Program-made: the position numbers and the translations under genes
Shown: positions 16,154-23,840 of the stretch, piece after piece
Layout of the letters: each line of letters begins with the position of its first letter
Position numbering within the stretch: position 1 is the stretch's first letter
NCBI GenBank assembly: GCA_947631285.1
Contig: CANRKS010000005.1
Coordinates: 1 to 29,194, forward strand
Source: an uncultured Bacilli bacterium
Lineage (GTDB): Bacteria > Bacillota_I > Bacilli_A > RF39 > UBA660
Length of the DNA stretch: 29,194 bases
Direction: 5' to 3'
The notes under the pieces: model-generated
Database searches by the model: none
Seen by the model: the letters and a program-made list of their open reading frames with translations, nothing else
What the model was told of the DNA's origin: nothing

Positions 16154-17138
16154 AAAGATTATTAACCAAATCTTTATAGTAAACAGTCTTCGTAATTAAA
16201 TTGTTTTCTTTTAATAAATCGATTAAAGTATTAAAAAATTCTTCTTCTACAAAAGGTGTTTTTAACCAAACATCAGCTTCTTTATATCTTTCAATCATAA
16301 TAGCTAAATCTTCTTTACTAGTATCGGTGAATTGTTTAGCAATAACATCCGCAATAAAAGTACTATTATTATTTAAAGTAAAAGAAAGTCCTTTTTCAAT
16401 TGCTTTAGTAAAGTTAGTTAGTAATTCTTTATTTTGTTCAATATAACTTTTACGAGCATAAAAGGCGGTATAAGGAAAATCTTCTGATGAAGCTCCAACA
16501 CTGGTTACAACATAGCCATTATGGTTTTCTTCTAATTTCGAAGCTAGTGGTTCAAAAAGATTAACATAGTCGCCTTCGCCTCCAATAAAAGCTCCAGATA
16601 ATTCCCCAAATTCAATTGAAGTATTTATTTTGACATCTTCTTTATTAATGCCTTCATTTTCTAAAGCTTTAAAGAAACTTAAACCAGGCATACCAGTGCT
16701 ACGACCAATTAAAATTTCTTTTCCTTTTAGATCTTCCCATTTGAACTCTTTAGTATCTCTACTAAGAATAAATTGGCCATCTCTTTTAGTTAGGCCTGAA
16801 AACACTTGTAAGTAATCTTTTTCTCCCCCTAAATAAACATAAGCTGCTGACTCAGGTCCAGCAAGTCCAACTTCAGTATCTTTAGATAATAGGGAAGCTG
16901 CAACATTATCACTGCCACTTACAAGTAGTAAATCTATATCTATACCAGATTCTTTAAAATAACCATTTTCGATGGCTACATAAAAGGGAGTATAGAAAAC
17001 ACTGTGAGTTACTTCTGAAACTTTAATAGTTTCTAATTTTTTTTCATTCTTGGAATCTTTAAGAAATAAACCTCCAACTAAAATGATAATTATTAATCCT
17101 AAGATTCCACTTAAAACATATAAAATATTTTTTTTCAC
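16146..17138 (-). CDS. Membrane-anchored substrate-binding protein of the TauA/SsuA/THI5-like family
   Basis: Captures the substrate for the ABC importer. An N-terminal hydrophobic segment (~5-28, YVLSGILGLIIIILVGGLF) is followed by a type-2 periplasmic-binding fold (VSEVTHSVFYTPFYVAIENG, GSDNVAASLLSKDTEVGLAGPES, ILIGRSTGMPGLSFFKAL). There is no lipobox cysteine, unlike most Gram-positive binding proteins, so it seems held by an uncleaved helix. The GTG at 17138 is taken as the start because GAGGAG stands 7 bases before it; an ATG at 17177 lies upstream without a good Shine-Dalgarno. Codons 2-4 hold a run of eight A. No thiamine or other riboswitch is visible in the short leader, so the substrate stays open. 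Confidence 0.85.
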   Translation of the reverse strand: MKKNILYVLSGILGLIIIILVGGLFLKDSKNEKKLETIKVSEVTHSVFYTPFYVAIENGYFKESGIDIDLLLVSGSDNVAASLLSKDTEVGLAGPESAAYVYLGGEKDYLQVFSGLTKRDGQFILSRDTKEFKWEDLKGKEILIGRSTGMPGLSFFKALENEGINKEDVKINTSIEFGELSGAFIGGEGDYVNLFEPLASKLEENHNGYVVTSVGASSEDFPYTAFYARKSYIEQNKELLTNFTKAIEKGLSFTLNNNSTFIADVIAKQFTDTSKEDLAIMIERYKEADVWLKTPFVEEEFFNTLIDLLKENNLITKTVYYKDLVNNLYE

Positions 17139-17204
17139 ATAAACACTCCTCACACTATAATCTATTCGGGTAATCAAGTTTTGGTTAAGGCGGAAATGTT
17201 AGGG

Positions 17205-17234
17205 TTGCTGTTTTAAACTAATTAGTGTTATACT
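17205..17234 (+). promoter_or_regulatory. tRNA-Glu promoter
   Basis: TTGCTG (17205-17210), an 18-bp spacer and TATACT (17229-17234), 17 bases before the tRNA 5' end. The -10 is inside a small inverted repeat, ATTAGT-N5-ACTAAT (17221-17237). Confidence 0.72.
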
Positions 17235-17251
17235 AATGATGTGTTTGATTT

Positions 17252-17328
17252 AGCCCGTTGGTGAAGTGGCTTAACACACTGCGTTCTCAGCGCAGCATTC
17301 ACGGGTTCGAACCCCGTACGGGTTACCA
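17252..17328 (+). tRNA. tRNA-Glu, anticodon CTC, with encoded CCA
   Basis: The full cloverleaf can be drawn. Acceptor AGCCCGT (17252-17258) pairs with ACGGGTT (17318-17324). The D arm is GTG...CAC. The anticodon stem is CTGCG/CGCAG with loop TTCTCAG and anticodon CTC (17286-17288). The variable loop is CATTC and the T arm is ACGGG-TTCGAAC-CCCGT, then A and CCA. Acceptor, D-loop and T arm closely resemble Bacillus tRNA-Glu. It is a single gene with its own promoter and terminator. A CTC isoacceptor is unexpected in a genome that mostly uses GAA, since TTC anticodons can read both Glu codons. Confidence 0.9.
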
Positions 17329-17341
17329 TTATGTTTAAAAT

Positions 17342-17363
17342 TCCCCTAATTAAGGGGATTTTT
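17342..17363 (+). terminator. tRNA-Glu terminator
   Basis: TCCCCT (17342-17347) pairs with AGGGGA (17353-17358) around AATTA, followed by TTTTT. It starts 14 bases after the encoded CCA. Confidence 0.85.
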
Positions 17364-17397
17364 AGATAAAATAAAAATTTTATAGTTACTAACTAAG

Positions 17398-17432
17398 AAA
17401 AAGCCGATACTATTTTTTAGCATCAGCTTTTT
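17398..17432 (-). terminator. typA terminator, overlapping the end of the gene
   Basis: A 15-bp stem (17418-17432 with 17398-17412, two G-T pairs) with a 5-base loop. It contains the last coding bases and the TAG stop codon of typA. A and T runs on both sides mean it may also stop plus-strand transcripts leaving the tRNA gene. Confidence 0.85.
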
Positions 17433-19218
17433 TTCTTAATTCCGTATTTAAAATTACTTTTCTTAGCCTAATAAAGTTTGGCGTAACTTCAACGAGTTCA
17501 TCTTGATTAATATATTCTAAAGCATATTCTAAAGTAATAGGGCGAGGTCTTTTTAAAACAACTGTTTTGTCTGAAAAAGCCGCTCTTGTATTAGTAAGTT
17601 CTTTTCCTTTAACAATATTAATGGCCAAATCATTATCACGATTGCATTCACCAACAATCATTCCTTCATAAACTTCTGTATTAGGTTCAACAAACATTAT
17701 TCCTCGATCTTCAAGCTGACCAATACCATATGCAGTTGCTTTACCAGTTTCACTAGATACTAAAACACCTAGTTTTCTTTCGCCAACGACAGCACTAGCT
17801 ATTGGAGCATATTCTTTAAAAGAATGATTCATAATGCCATATCCTTTAGTAAGAGTCATAAAGTTAGTTGAAAAACCAATTAAGCCTCTTGAAGGAATAG
17901 TGTAAGTGATTCTTGTTAAATTTCCTAAATGAGTCATGTTATCCATGGAAGCTCCTCTAGTACTTAGTTCTTCAATAACACCACCCATATATTCATCTTC
18001 AACTTCAACTTGTAACTCTTCATATGGTTCACATTTAACCCCATCAATTTCTTTGATAATTACTTTTGGTTTTGATACTTGAAGTTCAAATCCCTCTCTT
18101 CGCATATTTTCAATTAAAATAGATAAGTGTAATTCTCCCCGGCCAGAGACTAAGAAGTTTTCTGAATCGAGTTGCTCAACTTTTAAACTAACATCTTTTT
18201 GCGTTTCCTTAATTAATCGTTCTTCAATTTTTCTAGAAGTTAAAAGTTTACCATCATTACCAGAGAAGGGAGAAGTGTTAACACCAAAAGTCATTTGTAA
18301 AGTTGGTTCATCAATGTGAATAATTGGTAATTTTTCATGGTTGCCAACTTCAGTAATTGTTTCGCCAACGGATATATCTTCAAGGCCCGCAATTGCGCAA
18401 ATATCACCGGCTGTAACCTCTTCTACTTCTACTTTAGATAAGGCTGTGAATCCAAATAATTTTTGAATTCTAAAACTTTTTTCTGTTCCATCTAGTCTAA
18501 GGCAACTAACCATTTGACCGACTTTAATTTTACCATTAAAAACTCGGCCAATAGCAATTCTTCCTACATAATCATTATAGTCTAATAGAGCTGGTTGAAA
18601 TTGGAATGGTTTATTAATATCTCCTGAAGGTTTATTAATTTCATTAACAATTAAATCTAAAATGCATTTAAAAGATTTCTCTTGAGTGCTTAAATCTGGA
18701 TTAAGACTAGAGGTACCATTTAAAGCACTGGCATAAGCAACTTTAAAATCTAATTGTTCATCACTAGCTCCAAGGTCTAAGAATAAGCCAAGCACTTCAT
18801 CAACAACTTCTTTAATTCTAGCGGTTGGTTTATCAACTTTATTAATAACAACAATGGGCTTTACGCCAGCATCAATCGCTTTCTTTAAAACAAATCTAGT
18901 TTGAGGCATTGGTCCTTCATAAGCATCTACGACTAAAATAACCCCATCAACCATTTTCATAATTCTTTCGACTTCTCCGCCAAAATCGGCATGTCCTGGC
19001 GTATCTAAGATATTTATTTTAACGCCATTATATATAATTGAAGTCGTTTTAGCTAAAATAGTAATACCTCTTTCTTTTTCAATAGCGTTAGAGTCCATTG
19101 AAAAATTGGCAGCATCTTGATTTTCTCTAAATGTTCCAACATATTTTAATATTTCATCAACCAAGGCTGTTTTACCATGGTCAACATGTGCAATGATTGC
19201 GACATTTCTAATTTCCAT
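17410..19218 (-). CDS. typA: TypA/BipA ribosome-associated GTPase
   Basis: A translation-factor-like GTPase that binds ribosomes and aids 50S assembly and stress or cold adaptation. Motifs are G1 HVDHGKT (11-17), switch I ERGITILAKT, G3 DTPGHADFGG, G4 NKVDKP and G5 YASALNG. EF-G-like domains III and V and the BipA-specific C-terminal domain follow (ETGKATAYGIGQLEDRG, then KGKELTNTRAAFSDK). The 602-residue length is standard. GGGTGATTT precedes the ATG. The C-terminus is lysine-rich and coded inside the terminator stem. Confidence 0.98.
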   Translation of the reverse strand: MEIRNVAIIAHVDHGKTALVDEILKYVGTFRENQDAANFSMDSNAIEKERGITILAKTTSIIYNGVKINILDTPGHADFGGEVERIMKMVDGVILVVDAYEGPMPQTRFVLKKAIDAGVKPIVVINKVDKPTARIKEVVDEVLGLFLDLGASDEQLDFKVAYASALNGTSSLNPDLSTQEKSFKCILDLIVNEINKPSGDINKPFQFQPALLDYNDYVGRIAIGRVFNGKIKVGQMVSCLRLDGTEKSFRIQKLFGFTALSKVEVEEVTAGDICAIAGLEDISVGETITEVGNHEKLPIIHIDEPTLQMTFGVNTSPFSGNDGKLLTSRKIEERLIKETQKDVSLKVEQLDSENFLVSGRGELHLSILIENMRREGFELQVSKPKVIIKEIDGVKCEPYEELQVEVEDEYMGGVIEELSTRGASMDNMTHLGNLTRITYTIPSRGLIGFSTNFMTLTKGYGIMNHSFKEYAPIASAVVGERKLGVLVSSETGKATAYGIGQLEDRGIMFVEPNTEVYEGMIVGECNRDNDLAINIVKGKELTNTRAAFSDKTVVLKRPRPITLEYALEYINQDELVEVTPNFIRLRKVILNTELRKKADAKK

Positions 19219-19250
19219 CTAAATCACCCGTTTAACCAAGATATTATAGC

Positions 19251-19278
19251 ATTATAAATGGAGATATGTAAATGTCAA
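19251..19278 (-). promoter_or_regulatory. typA promoter
   Basis: On the minus strand TTGACA (19278-19273), a 16-bp spacer and TATAAT (19256-19251). A second TATAAT lies 8 bases further downstream. The leader is about 25-30 nt. Confidence 0.85.
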
Positions 19279-19322
19279 GTTTTAAAAAAAGAAAAAAATC
19301 TTACTTTTTTTAAATTTAGGAG

Positions 19323-19351
19323 TTGTCCTAAAAATAATAATGTGATAAACT
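19323..19351 (+). promoter_or_regulatory. Promoter of the surface-protein operon (extended -10)
   Basis: TTGTCC (19323-19328), a 17-bp spacer and TAAACT (19346-19351) preceded by TGA as an extended -10. The predicted start at ~19358 coincides with the Shine-Dalgarno AAGGTG, leaving a leader of about 12 nt. Confidence 0.55.
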
Positions 19352-19369
19352 TAAAATAAGGTGACGTAG

Positions 19370-20083
19370 ATGATATCTGGTAAAACGTTAAAAAAGAACA
19401 CAGCTATAATAGTTGGTTCAATTATTGCCTTAAGTTTATTAACGATGAATGTTTCATATTCTTCATTTTTTTCTGTGCAAACGCAAAATAACGTTCAAAC
19501 AATATCTACTGGTACTTTAAAAGTTGAAGCTTCCGTAACTGGAGCGATTGAAAATACTGAAATTATGCCAGATACGACAGGATCTTATGAAAATATAACT
19601 AGTGAAGATGCTTCAACTAGAGGCGATGGTGCTGAGGTAACCGCTACTAATAAAATTACTTTAACTATTACCAATAAAAGTGATGTTAATGCTATATTTG
19701 GTGCTTCCATTAAAAGAACGTCAACAGATCCTTCTGCTAATGATGCTGATTTAGGAAATGTTATAATTGCTATTCAAAAAACTGGTACTGGTAAATGGAT
19801 TAGATTTGGTGATCCAGAATCAGGACCTTTATATGTACCAATAACAAGTTTAACACCAGAGGAAAGTGATCCTTCTGCTTATCCAATCATTTACGATACT
19901 ATTGCCAAAAAAGGTGATACAGATACTTCTCAAAGTTATGATATTTACGTATGGTTAGATAAAAATACTCCAGAAGATGAGCAAGGAAAGTCTTTAAATT
20001 TAAGTCTATCTGTTAAGAGTGCTCCTGAAAAAGGCCAAGGAGATAAAAACTCTATAGCGGCTCCTAGCTCAGCTGGTAATTAG
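19370..20083 (+). CDS. Small TasA/camelysin-like secreted surface protein
   Basis: The N-terminus has a basic stretch and one hydrophobic segment (~11-27). SYSSFFSVQTQNNVQT then ISTGTLKVEA follows, which matches the pattern of TasA/CalY proteins (leader end, Phe-Phe/Ser, Asn-rich linker, TGTL beta strand). The rest is predicted beta-rich (NKITLTITNKSDVNAIF; SYDIYVWLDKNTPEDEQGKS; LNLSLSVKSA), ending in a Ser/Ala/Gly tail without a sortase motif. TasA family members form matrix fibres in Bacillus; here that role is inference. The start is set by AAGGTGA before the ATG. It is followed 16 bases later by the giant repeat protein, with which it forms a two-gene operon. The sequence match is by pattern only. 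Confidence 0.65.
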   Translation: MISGKTLKKNTAIIVGSIIALSLLTMNVSYSSFFSVQTQNNVQTISTGTLKVEASVTGAIENTEIMPDTTGSYENITSEDASTRGDGAEVTATNKITLTITNKSDVNAIFGASIKRTSTDPSANDADLGNVIIAIQKTGTGKWIRFGDPESGPLYVPITSLTPEESDPSAYPIIYDTIAKKGDTDTSQSYDIYVWLDKNTPEDEQGKSLNLSLSVKSAPEKGQGDKNSIAAPSSAGN

Positions 20084-20099
20084 GTGAGGGGGAATTAAA

Positions 20100-23054
20100 A
20101 TGCCTGAAGATTATAATACAGATATAATTAATGAAGAAGAATTAAGAAAAAAGAGATTGTTAGCAATTGTTATAATGATTATTATCATGATTTTATGTTT
20201 AATCTTAATACTAACAACTTTTACGATGCAATTATTTGGTCGGGGTTGGCTTTCTGGAACAGGATACAACATCGATATTGACGGCGATAAGATTCCGGAT
20301 CTTAATATTACTTATGGCAACTATAATAATGGTAAACCAGTATTTAATGTGGATTTAGATGGTGATGGAGTTGCTGATTTTAACTTAATTAATCAAGATA
20401 CCGATGACGATGGTAAATGCGATTTAAACTGCGATACCAATGGTGATAATATTCCTGATTACAATATTGATTTAGATGGCGATGGCGTCCCTGATATAAA
20501 CATTGATACTGATGGTGATAGGGAGCCGGATATAAATGTTGATACTAACAAAGATGGTATTCCTGACTATAACATTGATTTAGATGGTGATAATAAATGT
20601 GATGTCAACTGTGATACTGATGGCGATAAAAAGCCAGATAAAAATCTTGTTCATGACGCTAGTAATGGTAAAGATTGTGAATCTAATTGTGATGTAAACC
20701 ATGATAACATTCCTGATTACAATGTTGATTTAAATGGCGATGGCAAATGTGATGTCAACTGTGATACTAATAACGATAAAAAACCAGATATAAATGTTGA
20801 TACGGATGGTAACTGGGTTCCTGATTTAAATATTGATATTGATGGTGATGGTAAATGTGATGTTAACTGTGATACCAAAGATGAATCTGGTGGTAACAAA
20901 AAAGAGGTCTGCTTAGATACCAATGGTGATAAAAAGCCTGACATTTGTATCGAGGGTGATGGAAAACCAGATAAAAATGTTACTAATCAAGATTTAGATA
21001 ATGATGGCAAATGTGATAAAAACTGCGATACTGACGGTGATAATTATCCTGATTTAAATGTCGATATTGATGATGATGGCAAATGCGATTTAAATTGCGA
21101 TACCAATGGTGATGGTAAATGTGATTTAAATTGTGATACCGACAAGAATCAAAAGCCTGATTTGAATTTGGATCTTGATGGTGATGGTAAATGTGATGTC
21201 AATTGTGATACCGATGGTGATGGTATTCCTGATAAAAACAAATCAAATCAAGATACCGATGGGGATGGCAAATGTGATAAAAACTGCGATACCGATGGTG
21301 ATGATATTCCAGATACCAATGTTGATCTTGATGATGATGGTAAATGTGATTTAAATTGTACTGATAAAGATGGTAAATGTGTTTTAAACTGTGATACCAA
21401 TGGTGATAATATTCCAGATACTAATATTGATACTAATAAAGATGGTAAATGTGATTTAAATTGTGATACCAATGGTGATGGTAAATGTGATTTGAACTGC
21501 GATACCAATAAAGATGGCAAGTGCGATCTAAACTGTGATAATAATGGTGATGGCAAATGCGATTTATTCTGTGATACTAATAACGATGGCAAATGTGATT
21601 TAAATTGTCATGGCTATTGTGAGAAGGATTGTGATGATAACAACGATGGCATTTGTGATCGAAACTGCGATACGAATAAAGATGGTAAGTGTGATCTAAA
21701 CTGTGATCCAAATAACACTGGTAAATGTCAAACTAATTGTGATACTAACAATGATAAAAAGTGTGATGTCAACTGTGACCTTGATGGCGATGATAAATGT
21801 GATCTAAACTGTGATCCAAATCATACTGGCAAGTGTCAAACTAACTGCGATACTGATGGCGATGGTAAATGTGATCTAAACTGTGATCCAAAACATACTG
21901 GTGAGTGTCAAACTAATTGTGATCTTGATGGCGATGGTAAATGTGATAAAGATTGCGATTATAATAAAGACGATAAATGTGACGCTAACTGTTATGAGGG
22001 TACCGATAAATGTAAAAAGAATTGTGATCTTGATAAAGACGGTGTTTGTGATAAGAATTGCTTCATTGGTGATGATTGTATTTTAAATTGTACGGATGAA
22101 AATGATAAATGTATTAAAAACTGTGATACTGATGATGATCATAAATGTGATCAAGATTGTTATGTTGGTGGAGAATGTGTTTTAAACTGTACAGATGAAT
22201 CTGGTAAATGTGTTAAAAATTGTGATACCAATAAAGATGGCAAATGTGATCAAAACTGTTATGAAGGTGATCGATGCGTTTTAAACTGTACAGATGAATC
22301 TGGTAAATGTGTTAAAAACTGTGATACTAATAAAGATGGCAAATGTGATCAAAACTGTTATGAAGGTGATCGATGCGTCTTAAACTGTACCGACGATAAA
22401 GGTAATTGTAAAGAAAACTGTGATACTAATAACGATGGTATTTGTGATAAAGACTGTTATAATGAAAATCATGAATGTACTAAGAACTGTGATACTAACG
22501 GCGATGGTGAATGTGATAAAATGTGTGAAAGTGATGAAGATGTAAAAGCCTTAATGACTGTTGTTAGTGCTGAAAATGTAAGTTTATATATTAAGCCAAC
22601 TGATATGACTATTGATAAAATAACTGATGGTAACTTTAAAGAAATTAAAAGTGAGAAACCTGGTAAGTTAGATATAAGTCTATTATCTGAGGCAGATATT
22701 ACAAGATGTAAATATACTTTAATGTATGATTTAAAAGAAAATACTTTCTTAAAGAGCAAAGATCCATTAGGTAGAGAAGAATTATCATTAGTTCTTAATG
22801 GTTTTGATTCAACCGGAGCTCCTAAAACATATTCATTTGATATTACAAGTTTTTCTAGGGGTGAAAATGTTTTAGTTGAAGATGTATTAATTTTAAACGA
22901 TGCTGCATCTAAAGTGGCTACTGTTCATTCTTGGACAATTGATTTAGTATTTAGAAATTATCTGGGATTTGATCAAACCTATAATGCTAATAAAAAGGCA
23001 AATATTGTTATTAAACTTAAAGGATCAGCTTTATGCGAAAGATTATATGAATAA
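20100..23054 (+). CDS. Giant Asp/Cys-repeat surface protein (TSP3/dockerin-like calcium-binding repeats)
   Basis: A 984-residue protein with a short acidic then basic cytoplasmic head, one membrane helix (~20-43), a repeat stalk (~57-810) and a C-terminal beta domain (~820-984, ending HSWTIDLVFRNYLGFDQTYN). The stalk begins with cysteine-poor units (DLDGDGVPDINIDTDGD) and becomes cysteine-rich, with a 12-residue period CDTNGDGKCDLN. By hand I count about 90 cysteines, 44 of them starting CxxxC pairs. Each unit carries D-x-[DN]-x-D-G-x-x-D, the calcium loop of thrombospondin type 3 and dockerin repeats. The expected form is a calcium-rigidified, disulfide-bonded stalk outside the cell. GGTGAGGGGGAA lies before the ATG. 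No catalytic domain or sortase signal is seen. The function is unknown; adhesion or matrix architecture is inference. Confidence 0.85.
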   Translation: MPEDYNTDIINEEELRKKRLLAIVIMIIIMILCLILILTTFTMQLFGRGWLSGTGYNIDIDGDKIPDLNITYGNYNNGKPVFNVDLDGDGVADFNLINQDTDDDGKCDLNCDTNGDNIPDYNIDLDGDGVPDINIDTDGDREPDINVDTNKDGIPDYNIDLDGDNKCDVNCDTDGDKKPDKNLVHDASNGKDCESNCDVNHDNIPDYNVDLNGDGKCDVNCDTNNDKKPDINVDTDGNWVPDLNIDIDGDGKCDVNCDTKDESGGNKKEVCLDTNGDKKPDICIEGDGKPDKNVTNQDLDNDGKCDKNCDTDGDNYPDLNVDIDDDGKCDLNCDTNGDGKCDLNCDTDKNQKPDLNLDLDGDGKCDVNCDTDGDGIPDKNKSNQDTDGDGKCDKNCDTDGDDIPDTNVDLDDDGKCDLNCTDKDGKCVLNCDTNGDNIPDTNIDTNKDGKCDLNCDTNGDGKCDLNCDTNKDGKCDLNCDNNGDGKCDLFCDTNNDGKCDLNCHGYCEKDCDDNNDGICDRNCDTNKDGKCDLNCDPNNTGKCQTNCDTNNDKKCDVNCDLDGDDKCDLNCDPNHTGKCQTNCDTDGDGKCDLNCDPKHTGECQTNCDLDGDGKCDKDCDYNKDDKCDANCYEGTDKCKKNCDLDKDGVCDKNCFIGDDCILNCTDENDKCIKNCDTDDDHKCDQDCYVGGECVLNCTDESGKCVKNCDTNKDGKCDQNCYEGDRCVLNCTDESGKCVKNCDTNKDGKCDQNCYEGDRCVLNCTDDKGNCKENCDTNNDGICDKDCYNENHECTKNCDTNGDGECDKMCESDEDVKALMTVVSAENVSLYIKPTDMTIDKITDGNFKEIKSEKPGKLDISLLSEADITRCKYTLMYDLKENTFLKSKDPLGREELSLVLNGFDSTGAPKTYSFDITSFSRGENVLVEDVLILNDAASKVATVHSWTIDLVFRNYLGFDQTYNANKKANIVIKLKGSALCERLYE
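20270..22530 (+). repeat. Coding tandem-repeat region, 36-bp basic unit
   Basis: The DNA repeats a 36-base unit coding for a 12-residue Asp/Cys motif, most regular at about 21,340-21,720 where consecutive units read GDGKCDLNCDTN. Units differ at synonymous positions (GATACC/GATACT, TGT/TGC, GGT/GGC) and in the residues between cysteines, so the array is old in its basic form. Some units have been replaced by variants such as HTGKCQTN. Confidence 0.85.
22176..22373 (+). repeat. Recent 99-bp tandem duplication in the repeat protein gene
   Basis: Bases 22176-22274 and 22275-22373 encode the same 33 residues (starting CVLNCTDESGKCVKNCDTN and ending NCYEGDR) with only a few silent differences. 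The near identity shows a recent duplication or gene conversion within the array. Confidence 0.88.
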
Positions 23055-23079
23055 AGATAGGAAAGCCTATCTTTTTTTT
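23053..23079 (+). terminator. Terminator of the surface-protein operon
   Basis: AAAGATAGG (23053-23061) pairs perfectly with CCTATCTTT (23066-23074), loop AAAG, followed by T. The stem begins within the TAA stop codon. Confidence 0.9.
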
Positions 23080-23087
23080 GATATTAA

Positions 23088-23096
23088 TGTTAAAAT
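23088..23096 (+). promoter_or_regulatory. Possible extended -10 promoter of the ZIP-tyrS operon
   Basis: TGTTAAAAT (23088-23096) fits an extended -10. No -35 is recognisable at the right distance. The predicted start near 23103 falls on the Shine-Dalgarno GGTGA. This is the only candidate promoter between the upstream terminator and the ZIP gene. Confidence 0.4.
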
Positions 23097-23112
23097 TTAA
23101 GTGGTGATTAAT

Positions 23113-23832
23113 TTGGTATTAGGGTTAATATTTTCATTTTTAACAGGTTTATTCTTTTTAATTGGTATTTTATTTTTTAAACATCAAAAATATCAAGAAA
23201 AAATATCTTTATTTATTTTTTCGTTAGCTTTTGTTGTAATGGCTGGGTTAATCTTTTTTGATTTATTACCGGAAATATTAGAAAGTCATAATATATATTT
23301 AATTATTCCTATATTAATTGGTTTTTCCACATTTATTTTTATTGATCATTTAATCCCTCATCACCATCATGAACATGAGCATTGTGATCAAAAAGATCAT
23401 GAAGAACATTTAAATCATGTAGGTATTGTTACAATAATTGCTTTAGCTATTCACAATTTATTAGAGGGTCTCACCTTATATAACGTAACAGTGAATAATT
23501 ATTTATCAGGTTTATTAATGATGATAAGTATATCTTTACACAATATTCCGTTAGGACTTCAAATTGGTAGTACTTTAAAAGATAAAAAATATAATTATAT
23601 TCTTTTAGCTTTTTTATGTTTGAGTTCTTTTTTAGGGGCTTTAATTATGATTATATTTGGATCTTTAAATGAACTTTTAGTTAATATATTATTATCATTA
23701 ACTTTTGGAATGCTAATTTATATTTTATTTTTTGAATTCTTTAATGAAATTAAAGCATCGTTAAAGAAAAAAGAAGTGATCTATGGTATAATTATAGGTG
23801 GAGTAATATTAATTATTACATTATTAGTATAG
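23113..23832 (+). CDS. ZIP-family divalent metal transporter
   Basis: Membrane transporter for zinc or related divalent metals. About eight hydrophobic helices are visible. A histidine-rich cytoplasmic loop (HHHHEHEHCDQKDHEEH) precedes the metal-site helices HNLLEG and HNIPLG, the paired HNxxE/HNxPxG signatures of ZIP proteins. The TTG at 23113 is taken as the start because GTGGTGA (23101-23107) is a good Shine-Dalgarno for it, while the GTG at 23101 has none; the alternative would add four residues. It is the first gene of a tight operon, 8 bases before the epimerase gene. Confidence 0.88.
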   Translation: MVLGLIFSFLTGLFFLIGILFFKHQKYQEKISLFIFSLAFVVMAGLIFFDLLPEILESHNIYLIIPILIGFSTFIFIDHLIPHHHHEHEHCDQKDHEEHLNHVGIVTIIALAIHNLLEGLTLYNVTVNNYLSGLLMMISISLHNIPLGLQIGSTLKDKKYNYILLAFLCLSSFLGALIMIIFGSLNELLVNILLSLTFGMLIYILFFEFFNEIKASLKKKEVIYGIIIGGVILIITLLV

Positions 23833-23840
23833 GTGATGAA

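Noticed and set aside
17131..17138. Run of eight A at codons 2-4 of the binding-protein gene as a translational phase switch
   Set aside because: A runs of this length are common in AT-rich genomes and here just encode Lys-Lys-Asn; unlike the G9 tract it is not an outlier.
17139..17251. TPP or other riboswitch before the ABC importer
   Set aside because: The short leader shows no CTGAGA-type core or stable multi-stem structure; most of the region is taken by the divergent tRNA promoter.
21248..21592. Minus-strand open frame with repeated Ser-His-Leu-Pro-Ser segments
   Set aside because: It is the reverse shadow of the Asp/Cys repeats; absence of stop codons follows from the repeat composition. 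No ribosome binding site or promoter is seen.
20270..22530. Dense short direct repeats that could be taken for a CRISPR array or microsatellite
   Set aside because: They lie in one intact reading frame, follow a 12-codon period with synonymous drift, and lack unique spacers of constant size. They are coding repeats.
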